From the NCBI RefSeq assembly GCF_905220415.1, contig NC_059539.1, positions 9,114,001 to 9,178,000 on the forward strand: a stretch of 64,000 nt of DNA. The letters run 5' to 3'. Under the pieces are notes generated by a model. The model was not told the origin of the DNA and did not search any database. It worked only from the letters and a program-made list of their open reading frames with translations. A program made the position numbers and the translations under genes. This document shows positions 51,118 to 64,000 of this stretch, piece after piece. Position 1 is the first letter of the stretch, and every line of letters starts with the position of its first letter. Origin of the DNA: Colias croceus. Its lineage: Eukaryota; Arthropoda; Insecta; Lepidoptera; Pieridae.

Positions 51118-54100
51118 GTTAATGTTATATCAGTAATTAGGGTAAAGTCGGCCACATTGAAGCTTTAATTGTCACAGTAACATCAAGCCAGTCGCGCCAG
51201 AGGCCACTTGGCGTCGTTGTATCGATCTGCAAATCCATACTGCTCACGTCATACGCAACAGGAATTCGTGTGTGTTTCCAACTAAATAAACAAACCGAAT
51301 AAACACAGTTGTGAATAACGTACGTATTATTTAACGCGCGTAGGTGTAACGTTGTTGGTAGGTAATTAGCGGCATCTTGTTCCGTAAACTGAGCTCGGTC
51401 TTCTAATATTTTGCCAGTAGATTCTTGAAGAATGGCCGATGGTCAATTGCTTCTAAAGGTTAATTCGATGGCGACATCGCCGGTCGGTTGCTACTCTATT
51501 AATTTCCGTTTCTCTGATCACCCAGTAACGTTGATTAGTAATTGCCAATGTATTGACTGTCTAATAATACATTTCCGAAGTTCATTCACCTTAAATTGTT
51601 ACCAAGCTTCTTGGCAATTACCGACTTAAGTTAGCTAGCTATAAGTATATCACAACAAAAAGTAACATTTTTAATTTAACGTAACTTTTATAAGATACTC
51701 AAAAAATAACAACAAAGTCAAAAACGATCACTAGACCAAAGACAGCATTATGAAATTTAATACATATTCAAAATTAAGTACTTAATTTATGTGCTCTACA
51801 TAAACGATGGCATCTTTGAGATAAATTCGCGACGTAATAAGAATGGGGTGGGCACGATGCCGACTGGAAAATTGTGTCAATTTCAAGCAGGGAGCCGGTC
51901 ATAATTGCCTTGAACAGAAAAATTGTGGGCGCTATGGAAACCCTACAATTTTCCCCTCAAATATAATGAGTTATTATTTAATCCTAGTTATGGGAGCACT
52001 ATTAAAAATCGTTCTATATTTAGGTATTCTGCCATCAAAAATTATAAAACCATTGACCGTGTCTTGTTCAAATAACCAGTAGCGTTCTGTTTAAATAGGC
52101 TATTTTGACATACTACTGAAATGAGGCCGTGTCCCTCGCGTAAACGCAAATTAGGAAAAGCTTTTTGCAATTTTCTTTGTCCCATGTCCGCTGGACGGCC
52201 ATAACTTTCGTGATTTTTATGAAAGGGCTATTGACATAAAAAAAATGCGAGCCGTAATGGTCGTGTTGACGTAACAATCATAAACTGTGCTAACGAAGGG
52301 TTCAGTCTGGAAGTGGTTTTGATAAGGGACTGAATGTGGGGCCGATTCTCGTATTCGTATGCAAGCAACGGCGTACAGCGGGAATGCGATCGATACGCGC
52401 CCGCGCGACGAAACCCTCGCGAAGCAACGGCCAAGAATTGCCAAACACACCCGCGGGAATTAAATAAATCTTGACATTTGCCCTAAATAAAGCTGAAATA
52501 TATACAAAATTGTACGCTTTTTAAAATCCACTTATAGTTATTACATTAAAACCTAAATTTAGCATGATATAGTATTATTGTGACTGATGCGACTCGATAA
52601 TCTTATTTTTTTTTAACAACTGTCTCATTATTATGCCGGATATGATATATCATTATAAATTGCGTATTTTGACTTAAAGATGACATCACCGGCGACATTG
52701 AGAGGAATAAAACTTTTATCAAAAGCAAAGCTAACATTGGATGCTTTTCATCTCGGGCGGTGACCGCTTGGCCCTGATCTTGGCAAATACGCTACTAAAT
52801 GTTTTTTTTTTTGTTGTTTCTGGCAATAGTCGCGTACATTAACTTGTATTTAAATGTAACAAAACTGGTATCTAGACGTTTGACTGTTATTCCAGTTTCA
52901 ATTTATATTCGACATTTTTGAGAATTAAGATTATATTTTTGGGACAGTTGATTTCCATAGAGATTATGGAGCTCATGGTCATTGTGTACTTTATAATAAT
53001 GGCTTAAGTTCAATGTCTTTCAATATTCAAATTCCACCAAAGCGTGGGCAGACGCCATCAACCTCGATGGGAACTCGTTTCAGTATGAAGGTTAGGTCAA
53101 AATCAGTTTTTATCAATACCGATACAAAAGTTTTGTTCGTGGCAACCTACGCTAACTGTTTACTAATAGCTTAATGCACTTCCTATAGCTGTCTGACGGA
53201 CAACTAAGGGGAAATTCTATAGTAGGGTGCCACTACTAATGGCAGCCTTTCACTCCACTTCATACCCTCAACTTGCACAGAGATAAATATATACTTAAAT
53301 TAATATAGAACGTACGATCCGTGTATTTCCAAGATACATTTTTATTGAAGGCATCGAAAGGACCTTTAATACAATTATGTTAACCTGGCATTTGAAAAAA
53401 ATATCACTGGAATTTGAACATTATTTTATTGTTTGTTCTATTCTAACACGATTTCAAAATAAATCAACAACGCCACAGAATATAACTCGGCTCGACAACA
53501 ATGCATCATATAAAGTCCATTTAACAAAGCCAAAAAGTTTGCATTCAATTAGTTCACCGCAATTGTTAATTTGTATTTCAATAAATGTTTGTTACAGTTT
53601 GCAATATCTATTGAACAAATTTTATAAAGATGGAAGAAATTTTAACTGAGCGCTGTTCTTATGTGATCAGTGATGCAATAAGATCCGCCCTACTTAGACC
53701 TATTTTTTATACTTTACTACGAAACTATATTATACTCATGTTTAGTGTGTGCAACGTCGGTACCTGAGATTAGTCTATTATATTTTTTGCGGCACGTCCA
53801 TTGCTCCCTACTAAGACGACCCTTGGCCGAACAATGATTGAGTAGAGGGGGACGAAATGCAGCTGCTCATTTCTTTGGGACGTTCTTGTTACTATCACAC
53901 TACAATAATCATAAAAGGTGGAATTTAATGAAACTTTGTAAATCCCAAAGACTTTTCCAGAGAAAATAAAGAGATAAATTTAAACCGCATTTTTTTCTAA
54001 TTTTCATTTGGAAAGTTGAAGTATTAAATCAAAGTGAAATCCAGCGAAGTTAGTTGGACGTACAAACCACTTTTTTCTCGGACTCAGGCATAACGTTCAG

Positions 54101-56839
54101 CTTTTTATTCAAGTTTATGAAGTTGCCTGCGATGAGCAAAATAGTTCACCGCACAAAGTAAATAGGCAAAATTAATAAAGAGAGTTTTTGTAACGTACCA
54201 AAAATGAGCTGAAACGAATGAAGTCAATTTAAATTAATAAAAAACTGAATTTGTTTTTCCTAAACCTTTTTTGAGGAACGTGATGTTTAAGATTACTGGT
54301 GATTTCCGTGAAATACTGGTACAATTGTTGAGAGAGTTGACGAGAGTTCATGGCCAGTGGAACAATCGCTTTACGCGAATTTACGAATCGTGTATGGCTG
54401 CCAGTAATTCGATACTCCGTGTTCCCTTTTCAGCATAATCGTATTTGCTCCATTTCTCGTAAAAGCAATATGTTCTTATATTTCAGATTTGTTATAACTA
54501 ACGTTATGAGTTTAATCAATAATGAGAACGTATCCGAAATCCGAATACAATATTCTAACACTTAATTAATATTTTTGCATTCTACAATTGATTTTACTGT
54601 AGATTTAAAAATATTAGAAATTAATGGTAAGTAGGTAACTGTATATATATACGTACTTTAAATACATAGTAATTTTTAATTTTTGCAAAACTGGATATCC
54701 AACAAGAAATACTGTTTAAAACATTTATATATGTTTCGAAATGATTCCGTACCACGAATTTAATCAAACCCACTCTGATATAAAGTCAATTAATTGAAAC
54801 AAAGCACTCAACAGGTGTACGATTAACACTTCAGAATAAAAAATTACGTCCGGTGTACGACACTGTGGCCAAAATCAATAAGTCTTCCCCTCCTTCTACT
54901 GGCGCGTGCGCACCCACGTGTCAAATTGCCTAGCAGTCACTCAAGGAAATACTTAATAAAGTCCTCATTGTTCTTACATGACACCATCGTGAGCCGGTCG
55001 AATTACGAATTAACTTTTCTAGAATTTTACGAATTTTACGACTTTAACATGCTGTTAAAACGATTGATACTTTTGTAGCATTTCAATGCATTGTTACTTT
55101 ATGGTCGAATGTGTCAAAGATAAGCGATGAGCTCATAAAAATCTAACCACAAAAGAACCCGCAGCACATGGTCCAGCTCTCACCGGCTATAATTTAATAT
55201 CCGCCCAAAAATAATCCCATTTCCTCAATACCATTACCTACACCGACACGCTTTACTTGGGCACTTGGATATAGGGCTGGATAATTAAGTGAAAGCCACG
55301 ATACTCAATGCAATATTTGGTGATGCAATGCAGGCGAGGGAAGATTATAGTGCCATATACGTATTACTTGGCCTGCATCGGGTAAAAGCTATCTAGTGCA
55401 TCGACATGTTTACAGTTTTTCACAGACATCCGTTTGAACACTATCGTTAAACAAAACTATTGGCTGTTGTTAGTAGGACGTTTGGAATATATATAAATGG
55501 ATATTATTGATTTTTTATTTGATTATTTTTCGTACATGTGCTGTAATATAAAGAATTGAAGGTATTCCAAGGTTGTCTGCTCATTCCCGCGAGCAAGGTT
55601 GATGCCAAGGACCATCGACAATAGAGAACGACCAAATGTCCTTCGCCGCATTTCTCTGTTTCACTCCGTTAATCTGGCCGCTATTTTTATACTCTGCCAT
55701 TTCTCGCCCGCAATTATATTTCTATGTCTAACTAGCTTATTTATAAACAATTTTTTTATTAATAATCAACAACGCTATTTCTTAAGACATAGATGGCAAA
55801 AGAAAACTTTCCGGAAGCCCTTGCAATACTGTTACACTTCCGCTAGGTTCTCGTCCCTTTTTTAGGTCGTACCGTTTGTTAACGGTGGCCCAAGCTATTC
55901 AATTAACACTAATTTTGTCGCGAATAATGATTTATTCTAATTCGATGTACATAAAAAAACAGATTCACGATTTTAATGGGAACGAAAACAAAATAGGCAT
56001 AGAAATAAACATTATGTAATGAAAATACATCTCTTCTAACAATATCATATCACCAGTCGATCGTGGTATTGTACGAATCAGTGTAAAGAATGGAATTAAT
56101 TTTTCAATCGGACAACAATAAAGTGCTGATCGATGAACAAACATTCCATGGGGAAATCACAAAGGAACGCTACTGACAGGCGGCGGAGGAGCGAGGCAGA
56201 CAATGTGCCGGTAACGGGACAGGGCACTAATTGTGGCGTGTAGCAAGTTCTTCCGTTAACCGCTGCTAAGTTCCCGAGAGAAGAAACGTGTAACCTCATA
56301 AATATAGTTAATCATCATGATAGAAGCTTTAATAGCTTTGTGCTCAGTTTTGTTGATAAACTATTTGTATTTGAAGAGAACAATAAATATTTCCGCCAAG
56401 ACCATTGATATTGATAATATAACCTAAATCCTATAACATTTATTTCAAACTTTGTAACAGACGCTCACAAGAAAAGCCGACCCGTTATAAAAATTTAAAT
56501 GCCTTGAATTTATTCATGGCAAAGCCTCGAGTGTATTGCGGTACTAAAAATATTCTGAAAAACTACACTGAAAAGGTTCACTTAAAACGGGTGAGAGCCC
56601 ATTTAAAACGATGTTCTTTTGGATTCGTTTTGGAATACCAAAGATAACGGTGCACGATCTCAAATGAACCCAGTCACGAAAATGATCGATTGTACGCTGA
56701 GATATATTTTTTCTACTTTAAATAGTTCTACAGAACTGTATATCCAATTGATTTTATATTATTCACTTCCGTTGTACCTCAATCTCACATAGGTAGGTAT
56801 TAAACAAGTTTATGTCTCGATAAAAACACGACATTAGTC
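51118..56839. other. Non-coding, no supported feature
   Basis: No exon with consistent splice sites, RNA gene or element end was found. A segment at about 53,032-53,100 is open in all three plus frames and slightly GC-rich (PPKRGQTPSTSMGTRFSMK in one frame, KAWADAINLDGNSFQYE in another), but the frames cannot be told apart. Confidence 0.4.
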
Positions 56840-56905
56840 GAGAAATAAAATAAATATAGGTGTATGCCTATGCATAGGCATACACCTATATTTATTTTAT
56901 TTCTC
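56840..56905. repeat. Perfect 66-bp palindrome
   Basis: Two 33-bp arms, GAGAAATAAAATAAATATAG through GCCTATG and its exact complement, meet at 56872/56873 with no spacer (centre TGCA). No mismatch is seen over the whole 66 bp; symmetry breaks at 56839/56906. Confidence 0.97.
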
Positions 56906-58944
56906 ACATTAAATCGTAATGATAATGAAATGTGTTATAAATTGCATTTCAGTGCGTAAATGAAGGAAATACATGGACGATTGTTACTCACAAATTAGTA
57001 CAAAACGTGCATGGTTTGCAAACGTGCCTGAACTGTGGAATAAGGCAGTACTTTTTCTAGTCACGAATCGGGAACATAACACGTACTTTTTATATTAGTG
57101 GGTTATTATACCTAATTCGATAAAAGATTATCATTCACTTTGAAGAGCTTGTCAAGTATGTTGGTCTCCAAAAACATACAGTTGGTACTTGGTAGAGATT
57201 TTATTTGTTTGGTACGATGATGGCTCGACGAGAACAAAATGTAAATAAACCATTCAAGTGATGTGTACACAATACCATGTTTGTGACAAAGAAAAATATT
57301 AAATATTTGGTTATCGATGAGGCAAAAATGTAATTTTTAATCGTTGTCATTTAATTTTCGTTAGAAACAAATTTTCTTAGATAACTCTAAATTTATGTAA
57401 TGTCCAATATATAAGTAGAACACGAAACACCATGTTCTAACTATGACGCGAGGCAATTATAAACATTTTATTTCCGTGCGTGGTGGTAAATAAGGCTCAA
57501 GAGCGATGTTTACGAAGACAAAACGCGGGCACTCGCGACCGCTGCGAGTAGCGACATCTTCACGGGAGACGTGTTGAGTGCAACAAGCACTTGACTTACG
57601 CAAGAGCCGCTCTACCGACTTGGCCAAAGTGTACTTTACTTCAGTCAGCACCTGGGTTTAGGTACAAACATTTTGAACCTTAGAACGGTCACGGAACTTC
57701 AAAGGAATTAATGCTAATGCAGGACCGCATGACGTGCACATCATAAAATATATTCGTGTACCATAATTAATTCTTAAATTATATGCAATTACATAATCAT
57801 TAATGTATATAGGTAGTTCAAAGAAATAAAAAGTTGCTCGCTTCCAAATTAAGAGTTCAATTGGAGTAATAAAATGCATAGCGAACATTGCGCGTAAAAG
57901 TAAAGAGAGTTATTTGTGTGCGCAATCGTAAACTGATCTACTTGAACCTCAAGAGTCCGCACACAGGCCACCGTCAATTAGCAATAAACTCTGCTTCTTT
58001 ATTGTTATTACCGACTTTAATATTCCTTCTTATTATTACGTCAAAACATGACCTAGCACTATTACACGAAACAGTTTTTATGTTAGAGTTCAACGCCTCG
58101 GCTGCTCTTATATTTGCTTAGTGAGCTACGGGAGTCTGAGAGTTGTCCTGAAGAGATTATTGTAACTTTATACGAATATAATATTACTAGGAAGTCTGAC
58201 GGAGAAGAATCGATTACCTTCTAACTTTTCGTGTATCATATGTCTAATGCAGTTGGAGTGTGACTGCCGTTAATGCATGCTTCACCAATTTAGTTTTATA
58301 ATGTTCGATCCGCCGTACACGCCTTCATGCATTTACGGACAAACATTTCAATATGGACAGGCGATTAGTAATTCTAGACCAAAACTCTGTAATCTTATTC
58401 ATTGACATGGAATTAATACCTTAAAAGTGGCGATTAATTCGTAAAAGAATCTCATATCAATCAAACGAAATAATTGCAAGTGCTTAATATTAGATATCCT
58501 TTCGTAGCCGTCCGCGTTAGACTCATACTAATAATTAATTACAACCGGTGTTACGCAAGTTGTAGGTTCAATTAAATTGTTAGCAATCATTATTCCTCAT
58601 ACGGCCTTGCCTCGTAATCATGCCCACATTACTCTCCGAATCAATCTTGGAAAAATGCAATAAAAACTGCTTTAATGAAATAAGTCGTATTTGCGATAAA
58701 AATCTTATGTACATAAAACATGTGTAGGTACCTATTTATTATTCGTGTTAGAGTCAGCGATAATGTAAGACCTAAATGTAATCATTTTTACATAAAAACG
58801 ACTTAATTCCATTATACAATCTAATAAGAAGTCTAGCGCATGACCGCACGTTAAGATGAGTTATGCAATTTCTTATTCATATAATTTTCAATTTTGCGCC
58901 TGAGAATAAATAAGTATGAAAACTTGAAGATGTGCTGGTGACCG
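56906..58944. other. Non-coding, no supported feature
   Basis: Short frames only (for example 57457-57651 minus and 57888-58121 plus), none with domain or splice support. Confidence 0.4.
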
Positions 58945-59204
58945 GTGAGTCATCACAATGAGCCGCGTACATCGACCCGCCCCCACGGCACGGAGCCGTT
59001 ATCGTTTAAACTGCACCTCGCATTTTTTGTACACCACGCCAATACAAGACAAAAAAATCGCGACTCCTTATTCCAACCGAGCAGTTGAATAAAAGGCAGA
59101 CGCTCGCACCGCTTTCAAATCTTATATTCAATTTAATCGCGACGCGAAGGAATTGTCGGAAGTTCAGAAATACGAAATAGGATTTATCTCGTCTATAAAC
59201 GGAG
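58945..59204 (+). promoter_or_regulatory. Possible promoter and 5' exon
   Basis: A GC-richer stretch with an AP-1-like TGAGTCA (about 58,945) is followed by a TATA-like AATAAAAG (59088-59095). A pyrimidine-A start would fall about 59,118-59,130, and a donor GGAG|GTAATT lies at 59204. It reads as a possible TATA promoter and untranslated first exon of a gene extending right of the window. There is no coding evidence. Confidence 0.25.
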
Positions 59205-62200
59205 GTAATTATTCATTACCGTAATATGAGTCAAATGCTATCGTATTACTTTTGTAAAATTTTCATTGATTCATTTTCAAGTTGACTCACAGAGCCAGTG
59301 ACGTCATAATAATATAAGCTATGAGTATGTTGAAGTAACTTTCAACCAGTTGACTGTAACCAAGGGTTACGTAAATGAATCATGCTACTAAATATAACAT
59401 ACGGGAATTGTACTTTATAATTGGTAAATTAATGTTTATGTCGTTGTCTTCTATTTGCTGTCTAGTCACTTGGTAGAGTCTTCCTCGTAAACATTTTTCA
59501 CAATAATTAAGTTCAACAGAATCGTGTTCTGTATACTTTTTCATACAAAATAACTCTATCTTTTAAATATAGCAAATATCGACTCGAAATTGTAACGGTA
59601 TTAATGCAAAGCTGAAATATTAGGTGCAATATTAGAAGGGGGTTCTCAATTATATTATACTTAATGCGTTTCCTTAGAAATTCCAACATTAATAGTCAAA
59701 TATAGTAGGATATTGGAGTTAATTAATGCGATATTGTGCGGCGTTTGTCACCCCAAGCCCTTACTGTTTGTTCAGAACTTCATCCGACTCACCCATTCCA
59801 TTTTCTGAACATAAGTTCTGTTCATATTTACAAGAACTTTCCTTATTTTGTTTCTGTTACGAACATGTGTTCACAGTTATACAAATATGTATATTGTATA
59901 ACTTACACTTTTATGTAGTTAAGCTTAATTTAAATTGATACAAAAAAAATATGAACGGATTTTTGGAAATGTTTATAAGTTTTTTTTATTCCTCCACAAG
60001 AACCACGATCTTCATTAAAGCATTCCTTAAGATTGATCATAAAAAGAAGAGAAAGTGAATATTTATGAGACATCCATATATGTAGAGCGGAATGCACTAT
60101 TCATAACATGTGCTCTATGAATACCAGAATTGTGAATTAATTGTGCGCTATAAAAACGAACAAAGATTACTGCGTTATCATCATAAATAATGGAATATGC
60201 ATACGTGATTTATCAATCCTACACCATTCAATAGACCTGCCATATGAAGTTATCGATAATATAAATAAAAGTAAAACAGCATGAAGTGGTTTTCTAAGTA
60301 GAGCATCGACGACTTTAATGTCGTCAAATACGAAACGATAGCGTTGCGTGTGATAAAACTATTCAATAAAACTGTAATAACCCAAACATAATTTAATTTA
60401 GAAATACCTTAGAGGAAATTTATTTACAAAACAAGCAATATAACTCGTTATCAACGTCACGGTGACATATATATCAAGGGTGCAGATAACATCAACATAA
60501 GCCTGCACGGAACAGGAATTACGGAACTGAGGCACATTTACATTTTCCTCTGGCCTTCCCGAGGACCCTGTTAGCAATAAATACGTAATGTACTCTGCAA
60601 TCGATTGAGGAGGGTTCCTTTATTACGCAGCAAGTATGACATCAGCAGAAGTTTAAGTAACTTTTGGCTTCAACTTTGCCCTCGTAAACAAGATACGAAC
60701 GCATTTTTTTTAATAATATTGTGATGATTTTTGTAATGTTAAACTTGTTAACAAAACAAACAAAGTAGATAGAGTATTTTGGTATGTTAGTATATAATTT
60801 ATAATGCCTATGTGTTACAATTTTTGTTCACACCGTCATAAATCAATGATACAGAGATACTTCTCCCTGTGGCATTATTTCATGTTTGTATTCCGTTTGT
60901 GGAGGCACAATGTATTGAATAAATAAAATGCAATTAAGCCTAGAGGGTGTGCAAACACTCAGATAGGTGGAAACCCATACTATAAAATCGCAATGAAATC
61001 CGTTGTAATAGAAAAAGGGGAACCAGATTATCAATTTAACGTAAATTAACGTAATTGTGTAAAACAAATTGTTCGCACGTGCGAAGGGGTTACAATGGTG
61101 TTGTAACTAAATGATGACATTTTATAGGACAAAATTTAATCACCAAGAGGGGATTAGTGTGCGATATTGAACGTTTCAATGATGCACTAATTCGGAAGTA
61201 CTGAACAAAGAGAGCAGTCTGCAGGGCGTCGCCATGGAAACCGAGAAAACTACCTCGCTTACCTCCCTCGCTCTGTGTGCGGTGATCTGCGTTTGAAAAA
61301 ATAAAATAGCATATTGCATGTAACTTTGATATCACGACTTTGATCTTTATGCCAGCGTTTTTTATCAATGCAGCTTCGAATGAAAATCTAAATCCAATTC
61401 CGAATATCGCTTTGAAAACAACGTAAGTGCGCAATAATACAACGAATCATAATATTTGCAAATGCGGTCCTCCGAATCAGTGGTCTGCGATAATAACTCC
61501 ATTGAACAAAGGGCTGTGCAATTTTGCTGGGCAATTTGGGATTTGAAACGCTGCGGGGGCGGTCATAGTATAACTTTATCGCGATTCAAATGACATATGC
61601 GTCGGTTGTTATTCTCTACTTCCGTAATTCATTAGGCTTTAAATTATTTCTCGTTAAAAGGGTGAATACGTTTCACATGTACCTAAACTCGTTATTGTGG
61701 TTTTGTGGTGGTTAAATTAAATTCATAATTTTATTTCAAAATACTACCGCCATTATAAATAAGTATGGTATTTGCAATAATGTTTAATTATTATTGAGGC
61801 AATAATATCTAAAGTCAATTAGCCGAATAATTAAAGCTGAGTTAAAAGGTTGGTATTCCAATAGGTATATATTTATTATTAAAATAAATTATAACTTAAA
61901 TCTATAGAATCCCTGAAACCTTGTTATGTCTCTAAGAAAAATAGATGCACTTTACTTATTTGACCCCTGTCAGATGTCCGCCTATCCGATTCCCCTAACG
62001 TTATTGGAAGTCCCTACTTAAACGCGTTTACTTGTGGTTAACTGAACAATTCAGCTGGACAGCTCCAAGCCACAAATAAGAAACGGTTAATAGAGAATCT
62101 GAAAATATATAATAATCGGCGTTAAAAGTATGAAGTACAAGTGGCAAAGACGTATTTATAATCAACACTTCAAGCAATTAGCTACTCACGGAGTGTGCTA

Positions 62201-64000
62201 CACTTAAACTCGAGTAGTTGTGTACAAAGACGCTGATATCCAGTTTCTAAGTGCTCATTGTAACAGCTCACAATGGGTCTGTTGCCGTGGCGAAGGCCGA
62301 TCCACCGCTGCATAACGACTGCATTATCACCTACACTTGTAATGCGACGCATTCGCATTCCGTATTGCACCAACATTTGAGAATTTTTAAGTAGAGCTAA
62401 CGGCACCCGAGTTGATAGTATTCGTCCAGCAAGTAAAACGAGCCAAAGCTTGCTTTAAAATGATATAAAATGCGGTTCTATCGGTTTGATCATTTTTTTC
62501 CTCAGTATGCAATTTATTAAATTATTTATAGATTATTAACGTACCAAAACAATTTTCCAATTTAAAGTATTCCTAATTCCAATTTGCTAGGTACCTTTAA
62601 AGCTGTACTTAACGGAAAGCTGCATTGCAAGATACCAAGATTAGCTTAATGTCATGGCCCATTAATATGATTAAAACCAGCTATAACTGTTACGTCTTAA
62701 AAAAATTACGTCGGTTTACGTTTCATTAGCTCATTCAACCACGCGATTAAGCTGCATTTAAATTTCTTGTGGGTGATTTCCTGACCGCAGCCCAGCAGCA
62801 GACTCGAAAGTGCTTAATTAATAGAGAACTCTTTCAAAGGGCTAAAAATAAGAAAAATTAAATCTTCTAGCAATTATTGTACGAGCAGATGTGTATAATA
62901 ATAAGAATTTCGCAAATGAAATGGATTAAGTTAGTCGGCAGCTGTTGCATTCGTTTGTTTATTTTATGGTCCATAAAGAAGAATTTGTTTGTGCAGATTC
63001 GTTCCTAACTACTGCGATGTTCTTATTTAGGTAGCTTTTTCAAAGTTATAAATTTGACATTGATTTTTATTTTTTCAGATCTAACTTCAAGTTTGCGTAC
63101 ACATTATTAAAGCTGGATTTCTCATAGCAACATCACTGAGGTAAAGTCAAGCCCAATTTATATTATTACTAAAACGAATAAGTTTATCACTCAAGAGATT
63201 AGGTATTTTAGGAATATCTCTAAAAGGAATGTTCTTCAACATTCTCTGAAGTAAATCGAACGAGAAATCGATTAACTGATGCGCGACTTACGCAAAAAAA
63301 AAGTATGAACGAATTGTCAATTCAACATCGACAATTGAATGAAATTCTTTCGAAGTGATGTCAACGGTCTAAAAATAGATGATTTGGTAACTGGCTCAAG
63401 ATCAGGGGCCCACCTTGATCCTGTAGGAAGTTTTCAAGAAATATTCGTTGGAAATAGTACCCTTACAAAGACTTGAACTTTTTGTCAAAATGTAATAATG
63501 GATGTAGTTAATTAATTTTAATTTATGACACTGCTATGATACAGAGTAGGTAACAGCGCTTTCGTCATACCATATATCATAACAAGCGGACGCGCTATCT
63601 CAACTCGAGTCTCCCGTCTAAGAAAAAATGATAGGGACAATTAAATGATAAATATCGTTACATCAAACTGGGGCACTATGTCGTCACTATCATAAATGCT
63701 GCTATTATTGACAATCAGACACCGACCTTGCAGCTCGTTGTCGCAAACCGTGGGGAGCCAGATTGTCATCCTTCATACCGGCATCCGCCTTACGTGCATT
63801 TTGATTATATAATTCGAGGATTTAAGCCGTGTGATGACGTACTTTTAAAAACAATAATCCTGTTATTTATAAACATGTTGACGCGAAGGTGCACTTATAA
63901 AATGTAATGATAATACCTACATTCATAATTATCATTACTATCATTGCGGGAGGTCTAAAATTGCTTATGATTGTTGTTACGTAAAGTGACTACAAATAGA
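59205..64000. other. Non-coding, no supported feature
   Basis: AT-rich with scattered GC patches. A patch at 63,720-63,830 is open on both strands: minus MKDDNLAPHGLRQRAAR ending at a GCAAG|GTCGGT donor, plus LVVANRGEPDCHPSYRHPPY after a TTGCAG acceptor. Neither reading is supported enough to call an exon. Confidence 0.35.

Noticed and set aside
52217..52450. Two overlapping minus frames of about 70 residues
   Set aside because: No splice sites, domains or conservation signal that can be seen; the GC-rich patch alone is not enough.
61090..61434. 114-residue minus-strand frame
   Set aside because: AT-rich flanks, no recognised family and no splice or promoter signals; expected by chance in this length of sequence.

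Overview
The window is nuclear DNA from an insect, most likely a moth or butterfly (Lepidoptera). It is AT-rich, its genes are split into short exons with GT-AG introns, and the introns carry repeat types I recognise from lepidopteran genomes: Helitron-like elements starting near ACTAATATTATAAA and ending in CTAG, and MITEs ending in ACCGACTTCA. No bacterial, viral or organellar features are visible. The species and all repeat-family names are inference, because no database was searched.

Left third (1-22,860): the 5' half of the mechanosensitive channel gene Piezo on the minus strand. The start codon is at 18,486 and coding exons run down to 612; the rest of the gene would lie left of the window. 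The last exon present contains eleven complete copies and one partial copy of a 132-bp unit. The copies are tandem and in frame, giving a 44-residue protein repeat in a place where Piezo proteins normally have a single copy. The 11.4-kb first coding intron holds a 3-kb inverted repeat and a TA-flanked DNA transposon. Upstream of the start codon are two head-to-head tandem arrays of a 310-bp unit, each unit carrying a tRNA-like Pol III gene (5 on the minus strand, then 6 on the plus strand).

Middle (22,860-35,680, plus strand): mextli (mxt), an eIF4E-binding translation factor with an MIF4G-like region, a KH domain and a C-terminal YxxxxL-phi motif. The model has alternative first exons, an 18-nt microexon and two alternative C-termini. 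Its introns contain a minisatellite rich in TGACGTCA (CRE) sites and an array of heat-shock elements.

Right (36,600-47,200, minus strand): the 3' part of Miga (mitoguardin), convergent with mxt, with seven coding exons recognised. Its introns contain Helitron-like elements, one of them split by a LINE insertion, a THAP-bearing element with terminal inverted repeats, and a Tc1-like element whose long arms duplicate the 5' half of its own transposase. A complete four-exon gene for a zeste/Myb-SANT-like DNA-binding protein lies upstream on the same strand. The 5' exons of Miga were not found.

47,200-64,000 is mostly non-coding. It holds one MITE, a perfect 66-bp palindrome, a few GC-rich islands and one possible promoter with a 5' exon. 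The three named genes have no functional link visible here: one is a membrane channel, one a translation factor and one a mitochondrial outer-membrane protein.
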